This document shows positions 60,309 to 64,000 of a stretch of 64,000 bases of DNA, piece after piece. This DNA is from JAPPHY01 sp965247535. GTDB lineage: Bacteria; Chloroflexota; Dehalococcoidia; Lucifugimonadales; UBA2985. The notes under the pieces are model-generated. The model searched no databases. It saw nothing but the letters and a program-made list of their open reading frames with translations, and had not been told where the DNA came from. Position numbers and translations under genes: made by a program. Each line of letters begins with the position of its first letter. Positions within the stretch are counted from its first letter, which is position 1. The DNA lies in NCBI GenBank assembly GCA_965247535.1, contig OZ252018.1, forward strand, positions 1,488,001-1,552,000, written 5' to 3'.

Positions 60309-61193
60309 TCAGGCCTGCCGGCCGGAGCCCGAAATAGCGTCCTGAATGGCCAGAAGGTTGCGCGCCCGCTTCACGATGGGCACGTCGACCATCTTACCGT
60401 CCAGCGACGTGGCTCCCCTGCCCTGTGCCTCCGCCTCCTCGAAGGCCTCCACCACGCGGCGGGCGTATTCAACCTCCTCCGGCAGAGGGCTGAGGATCTC
60501 GTTGATTGGCCCGAGCTGCGCGGGATGAATGGCGAACTTGCCCTTGTACCCCAGGCTCTTGCCTACCAGCGTGTCACGCCGGAGGCCCTCCTCGTCGCGG
60601 AAGTTGGCGTAGACGACGTCGAGGGCTGCAATGTCTGCGGCCCTGGCGGCGATGGCCACCAAGGCCCGCGGCATCAGGACCTCCGAGCCTTCGTCCGTGC
60701 GCTGCGTGCCCATGTCCACGGTGAAGTCCTCCGCGCCGAACGCGGCGGCAACTATCCTGGGCGACGCGGAACACACCGCATAGGCGTGAACCAGGCCAAG
60801 GGCCGTCTCGACGTACGGCACCATACGGACGCTGCCTCGCGCGACTCCCACCCTGGCCTCCATCGCCGCCATGATCGCGTCCACCTCGTGTACGTCCCAC
60901 GCCGTCTCGATCTTGCCAACGTTGACGGCGTAGGTGTGGGGCGTGATGGCCGCCCGCATGTCCTCCTCCAGCAAGCCGGTGCTCAAGGCGTTTACTCGCA
61001 CCATCACGCGCCTGCCGGCCTCTGCAAGGACGGGAAGCATGTCTCCGATGGTGTCCCGCGCGGCGCCCTTCTCCGACAGCGGCACCGAGTCTTCCATGTC
61101 TGGCACCACGATGTCGGCTGGAAACGATACCGCCTTCTCAAGCATATCCCTGCGGTTGCCCGGTACGAATATCAGGCTCCTGAACAGCTCCAC
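60309..61193 (-). CDS. HpcH/HpaI-family CoA ester lyase (CitE-like)
   Basis: The 294-aa TIM-barrel protein has RSLIFVPGNRRDMLEKA, PADIVVPDMEDSVP, RVNALSTGL, a conserved glutamate in VGKIETAWDVHEVD, and GAEDFTVDMGTQRT with the metal-binding acidic residues. The family includes citrate lyase beta, malyl-CoA and citramalyl-CoA lyases. A single CitE-like gene without citDF points to a malyl- or citramalyl-CoA type lyase or thioesterase, not citrate fermentation. GTG 61193 has AAGGGG upstream. Confidence 0.88.
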   Translation of the reverse strand: MELFRSLIFVPGNRRDMLEKAVSFPADIVVPDMEDSVPLSEKGAARDTIGDMLPVLAEAGRRVMVRVNALSTGLLEEDMRAAITPHTYAVNVGKIETAWDVHEVDAIMAAMEARVGVARGSVRMVPYVETALGLVHAYAVCSASPRIVAAAFGAEDFTVDMGTQRTDEGSEVLMPRALVAIAARAADIAALDVVYANFRDEEGLRRDTLVGKSLGYKGKFAIHPAQLGPINEILSPLPEEVEYARRVVEAFEEAEAQGRGATSLDGKMVDVPIVKRARNLLAIQDAISGSGRQA

Positions 61194-61250
61194 GATTACC
61201 CCTTGTGGTGAAGAATCAAGCGCCGGCTGCGCCCGCGCGCTTGCGACGCC

Positions 61251-61259
61251 AGTATAACA
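61251..61259 (-). promoter_or_regulatory. Possible extended -10 promoter of the citE-like/folB operon
   Basis: On the minus strand TGTTATACT fits the extended -10 pattern TG-N-TATACT. It lies 57 bp before the GTG start and no good -35 is seen. Confidence 0.35.
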
Positions 61260-61328
61260 CCTATGGCGGCGGCCCCGCATTCACTACGCCTGCGCCCACC
61301 GGGCAGGCAGCGAGACCACGCAGGCTCT

Positions 61329-62597
61329 CTACGGGTAGAACCCCCTCAGCTCTATCGCCTCTACCACGCGGCTGATGGCCAGCACGAGCGCCGCCTTCCT
61401 CAGCGTGACGTCCCTGGTCTGCGCCGCCTCCACCACCTGGTCATATGCCTTCGACATGACCTGCTCCAAGCGGTCCTCCACCTCCTGCCGGTCCCAGAAG
61501 AGTTGCTGCCGGCCCTGGATCCACTCGAAGTACGATGTCACGACGCCACCAGCGTTGGCGAGTATGTCCGGCACCACCTGCACGCCCATCCGCTCCAGCG
61601 CTTGGTCGGCTTCCGGTGTGACAGGGCCGTTCGCGCCCTCCACGATTATCCTCGCGCCGACGTTGCGGGCGTTCTCCCCCGTGATCTGGCCCTCCAGCGC
61701 GGCCAACACCAGAATGTCGCACGGAATGGCAAACAGGTCCTCGTTGGTCACGTGCTCAGCGCCTGGGAAGTCGACCAGACGCATGCCCTGGTCCTTCCAT
61801 TCCTTCAGCTTCTGCAGGTCCACGTGCCCGCCCAGGAAACAACCGCCGCTGCTGTCCGTCACTGCGATGATGCGGCAGCCCTGCTCCTCCAGGAGCTTTG
61901 CGGCGAAGTACCCCACGTTTCCGTATCCCTGAACCGCCACGGTGGCGCCCTCCAGGCTTCGGCCCACGCGCGCCATCTCGCGGGCCGCAACAATCATGCA
62001 CCCGCGCCCCGTGGCGTCCAGCCTGCCGAGGCTGCCGCCGATGCCCACGGGCTTGCCCGTCACTACCCCTGGCACCGAGTAGCCCATGTGCATGCTGTAG
62101 GTGTCCATGATCCACGCCATGACCTGGGGATTGGTGTTCACGTCCGGCGCGGGAATGTCGCTTTCCGGGCCAATGAGGATGGAGATCTCTGTGGCGTAGC
62201 GTCTTGTGAGGCGTTCGAGCTCCTTCTGCGAGAAGGGCCTGGGATCGAAGGCCACGCCGCCCTTGGCGCCGCCGTACGGTATGGACGCCACGGCGCACTT
62301 CCACGTCATCCACATCGACAGGGCCTTCACCTCGTCCAGGGTCACCTGAGGGTGATAGCGAATGCCCCCCTTGGCCGGGCCGCGGGCCAGGTTGTGCTGC
62401 ACGCGGTAGCCCGTGAACATCCGCACGGACCCGTCGTCCATACGCACGGGGAAGTTCACGCTGAGCTCGCGCTTGCAGGTCTTGAGATACGATGCCATGT
62501 CATCCGACAGGCCAAGCAGCGCGGATGCCTCGTCGAACTGCTTGATGGCCATGTCGTAGGCGCTGCCCTGTTCGTAGGGGGCTAGACTATCCACCAT
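61329..62597 (-). CDS. gdhA: Glutamate dehydrogenase (Glu/Leu/Phe/Val family)
   Basis: The 422-aa product has the catalytic PAKGGIRYHPQVTLDEVKAL with the lysine of the amino-acid site, YGGAKGGVAFDP, GPESDIPAPDVNTNPQVMAW, and the Rossmann motif VAVQGYGNVGYFAAKLL near 230. ELSVNFPVRMDDG at the start is typical. It links 2-oxoglutarate and glutamate, and with the amino-acid importer in this window would support growth on amino acids. The GGGAGGTGA ribosome-binding site is strong. Confidence 0.95.
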   Translation of the reverse strand: MVDSLAPYEQGSAYDMAIKQFDEASALLGLSDDMASYLKTCKRELSVNFPVRMDDGSVRMFTGYRVQHNLARGPAKGGIRYHPQVTLDEVKALSMWMTWKCAVASIPYGGAKGGVAFDPRPFSQKELERLTRRYATEISILIGPESDIPAPDVNTNPQVMAWIMDTYSMHMGYSVPGVVTGKPVGIGGSLGRLDATGRGCMIVAAREMARVGRSLEGATVAVQGYGNVGYFAAKLLEEQGCRIIAVTDSSGGCFLGGHVDLQKLKEWKDQGMRLVDFPGAEHVTNEDLFAIPCDILVLAALEGQITGENARNVGARIIVEGANGPVTPEADQALERMGVQVVPDILANAGGVVTSYFEWIQGRQQLFWDRQEVEDRLEQVMSKAYDQVVEAAQTRDVTLRKAALVLAISRVVEAIELRGFYP

Positions 62598-62775
62598 TCG
62601 TTCACCTCCCTCTCCTCACATTTCGGGGCGCGGCGGTACGCTGTCTTGCGTTAACTCGGGAACGGGGCGATTCGGTACGGGAAGGGGTGGTGGCGTCATT
62701 CAGCGGCCGCCGGACCGATAGTGGCCGGGGCCGCCGGCGGGAACCTTACCGCCAGGCAACCCGCGCACGCCGGAC

Positions 62776-63444
62776 TCAGGACCTCTTACGCTCGAAGTCC
62801 TCCAGGTCCAGGCCTCCTATGAACTCCTTGAAGGCCGACATCTTCTTCAGATCTTCCTCGGTCATCTGCTCCTTCTCCTCCCCGTTTACGTCGCTGCCCG
62901 TAGCAAATGGCCGGTTTGTCTCCTTGTCCAGCGCAACGCCCGCCTTGTCCAGTACCGTCTCCTCAACAAATATGGGGCACACCTTCTTGATCTCAGGTGC
63001 GTAATCGGGATTGTATTTGCGCTGATTTGTCACGAAAGCTTCGGCTTCCGACAATGCATCAAAATACTGCTTTCGCCCCTCAGGATCTATGAGAAAGTAT
63101 CCGTGGCGTACCGCAAGAGCGATAGCGTCACTGGGCCGGCAGTCAATCTCGTGGGTGTTGCCGTTCACCTGGATGTGTATATTAGCGTAGAACGTGTCGT
63201 CCATGAGGTCGTACACCACGACATGGGACACCTCACCGCCCAGGGAGGCGATGACCAGGTTCAGAAGGTCGTGCGTGAGCGGTCGAGGTGTTGCCATGTC
63301 CTGAAGCTTGATTGCTATAGATTCGGCCTCCGCGGGGCCAATCCAAATTGGGAGGTATCTGTCGGAAGTCTTCTCCTTCAGGATGACCACCCTCTGATTG
63401 TTCAATAGGCTCAGCCGGATGCTATCTATCTGCATTTCTTGCAT
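62776..63444 (-). CDS. Bifunctional nuclease (BFN/DUF151) domain protein
   Basis: The 222-aa product has the BFN domain at about 1-140: SIRLSLLNNQRVVILKEKTS, LPIWIGPAEAESIAIKLQDM, RPLTHDLLNLVIASLGGEV, and EIDCRPSDAIALAVRHG. Plant BFN proteins have DNase and RNase activity; most bacterial ones are untested. The C-terminal part is charged (NGEEKEQMTEEDLKKM) and may hold a UVR-like motif. It has a good promoter and AAGGAG before the ATG. Confidence 0.9.
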   Translation of the reverse strand: MQEMQIDSIRLSLLNNQRVVILKEKTSDRYLPIWIGPAEAESIAIKLQDMATPRPLTHDLLNLVIASLGGEVSHVVVYDLMDDTFYANIHIQVNGNTHEIDCRPSDAIALAVRHGYFLIDPEGRKQYFDALSEAEAFVTNQRKYNPDYAPEIKKVCPIFVEETVLDKAGVALDKETNRPFATGSDVNGEEKEQMTEEDLKKMSAFKEFIGGLDLEDFERKRS

Positions 63445-63480
63445 CTGAGACTATCTCCTTCCCGGTTGGCCTACACTTGC

Positions 63481-63510
63481 ATTCTAAAGTCCACGATAAC
63501 CTAGTGTCAA
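63481..63510 (-). promoter_or_regulatory. Putative sigma-70 promoter of the BFN-domain gene
   Basis: On the minus strand TTGACA (63510-63505), 18 bp, TAGAAT (63486-63481), about 37 bp before the ATG at 63444. Confidence 0.6.
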
Positions 63511-63545
63511 CGACCCTTGCTCGCCGCGACGCCGGTGCAGCTAGC

Positions 63546-63574
63546 TTGACTTTGCTCCTGAGGCCTTCAATAAT
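63546..63574 (+). promoter_or_regulatory. Putative promoter giving a near-leaderless lipoprotein message
   Basis: TTGACT (63546-63551), 17 bp, AATAAT (63569-63574). Transcription would start at about 63581, within a base or so of the ATG at 63582. No ribosome-binding site is seen. Confidence 0.45.
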
Positions 63575-63581
63575 TCCACGC

Positions 63582-64000
63582 ATGAGACTGGCAGCCGCCT
63601 TCCTGGTCCTCGTACTGCTGTCGGCCGCCTGCACCGGGCAACAGCCTACGGAACTCCCGACGACGGCTCCCGCCACCGCAACCGCCACGCCCTCGCCATC
63701 CTCCACTCCCAGCGCTACGATTCAACCTACCGCCACCGTCACGCTCGCGCCCGCGCCCACAGCCACCGAAGCCATCCCACCGACGGCCACGAGCGGCCCG
63801 GACACAGTCCCCACGCCGTCGGCCACCGTATACGACGAGGTGCTTGGCCGCGTATCCGCAATCCGCGGCCTGAATCCGACAGAACCCGTCGTTCCGCAGT
63901 TCATGACACGGGAGACGCTGGCAGCCGAGCTAGCAGACGACCTGAAAGAGGACCTCGAAGAGCTGCTCAAGGTCCAGGAAGTGCTTCGCCTGCTGGAGCT
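63582..64000 (+). CDS. Lipoprotein, N-terminal part (continues beyond the window)
   Basis: The first 139 codons are in the window. MRLAAAFLVLVLLSAAC is a lipoprotein signal with Cys17 as the lipidated residue. A long Thr/Ala/Pro linker rich in TATATP-like units follows to about residue 80. The start of a folded part (YDEVLGRVSAIRGLNPTEPV, then FMTRETLAAELADDL) comes next. I recognise no family from the portion visible. The linker style is the same as in the three ABC binding lipoproteins here. Confidence 0.8.
   Translation, partial: MRLAAAFLVLVLLSAACTGQQPTELPTTAPATATATPSPSSTPSATIQPTATVTLAPAPTATEAIPPTATSGPDTVPTPSATVYDEVLGRVSAIRGLNPTEPVVPQFMTRETLAAELADDLKEDLEELLKVQEVLRLLE

Noticed and set aside
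1..64000. CRISPR arrays, insertion sequences, prophage genes and rRNA
   Set aside because: I saw no regularly spaced repeats, transposase or integrase motifs, phage structural genes or rRNA sequence in the window.

Overview
The window is one contiguous piece of a high-GC bacterial chromosome with dense, mostly housekeeping gene content and no insertion sequence, prophage, integrase or CRISPR array that I could find. The style suggests a Chloroflexota member, perhaps a Dehalococcoidia/SAR202-type lineage. The signs are secreted lipoproteins with long Thr/Pro/Ala linkers after the lipobox, DnaD-type primosome genes beside rplI and dnaB, many GTG and TTG starts, and an RND pump without periplasmic or outer-membrane partners. 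This assignment is inference. ThiO instead of ThiH, a sulfite-oxidase-fold protein and several oxidative enzymes point to life with oxygen. Amino-acid and peptide ABC uptake genes, glutamate dehydrogenase and aminotransferases point to a heterotroph using nitrogenous organic matter.

Layout. 1-7.5 kb: partial methyltransferase, prmC-prfA (release factor and its methylase), mfd, a HAD hydrolase and a BrnT/BrnA toxin-antitoxin pair. 7.5-14.8 kb: comF, glyA with a structured leader, then rpsF-ssb-rpsR, a membrane-anchored PPIase, hom and thrC. 14.9-19.0 kb: an envelope-flavoured group (acyltransferase, GT4 glycosyltransferase, CpsB-type PHP phosphatase, a PAP2 protein lacking both catalytic histidines, a small membrane protein). 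19.1-23.2 kb: ilvE and a TPP-riboswitch-controlled thiGESO operon. 23.3-32.2 kb: a small zinc-ribbon protein, recF, tRNA-Thr, rarA, a phosphotriesterase-family protein, an unknown protein, an M20 amidohydrolase, a class V aminotransferase and comM. 32.3-38.9 kb: peptide-type ABC permeases with two tandemly duplicated binding lipoproteins and no ATPase gene. 39.1-43.4 kb: tRNA-Glu, a fused cytochrome b/molybdopterin oxidoreductase, ilvA, a DUF6226-like protein and a methyltransferase resembling eukaryotic phosphoethanolamine N-methyltransferases. 43.4-49.6 kb: a cation/proton antiporter with CBS domains, a 0.95-kb gap and an RND exporter. 49.6-54.4 kb: a complete polar amino-acid ABC transporter (ATPase, two permeases, binding protein). 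54.7-55.3 kb: a thioredoxin-fold lipoprotein interrupted only by an in-frame UGA. 55.4-59.7 kb: the rplI-dnaB-dnaD-like-tandem DnaI-like-HIT cluster. 59.9-64 kb: folB, a CitE-like lyase, glutamate dehydrogenase, a bifunctional-nuclease-domain protein and the start of another lipoprotein.

The most notable item is the lipoprotein at 54679-55299. It is a peroxiredoxin-like protein whose reading frame runs through UGA exactly where the catalytic cysteine belongs, giving a UxxC motif. A 17-nt hairpin with GGUC in its loop lies 14 nt downstream, as expected for a bacterial SECIS element. Other highlights are a helicase loader made of two tandem DnaC/DnaI AAA+ modules, a probable ACG start codon for rarA, a plant-like phosphoethanolamine methyltransferase, a catalytically degenerate PAP2 protein, and mutually exclusive hairpins in the glyA leader. 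Promoter calls are motif matches (-35/-10 with 17-18 bp spacing) made by eye, and none has been tested.
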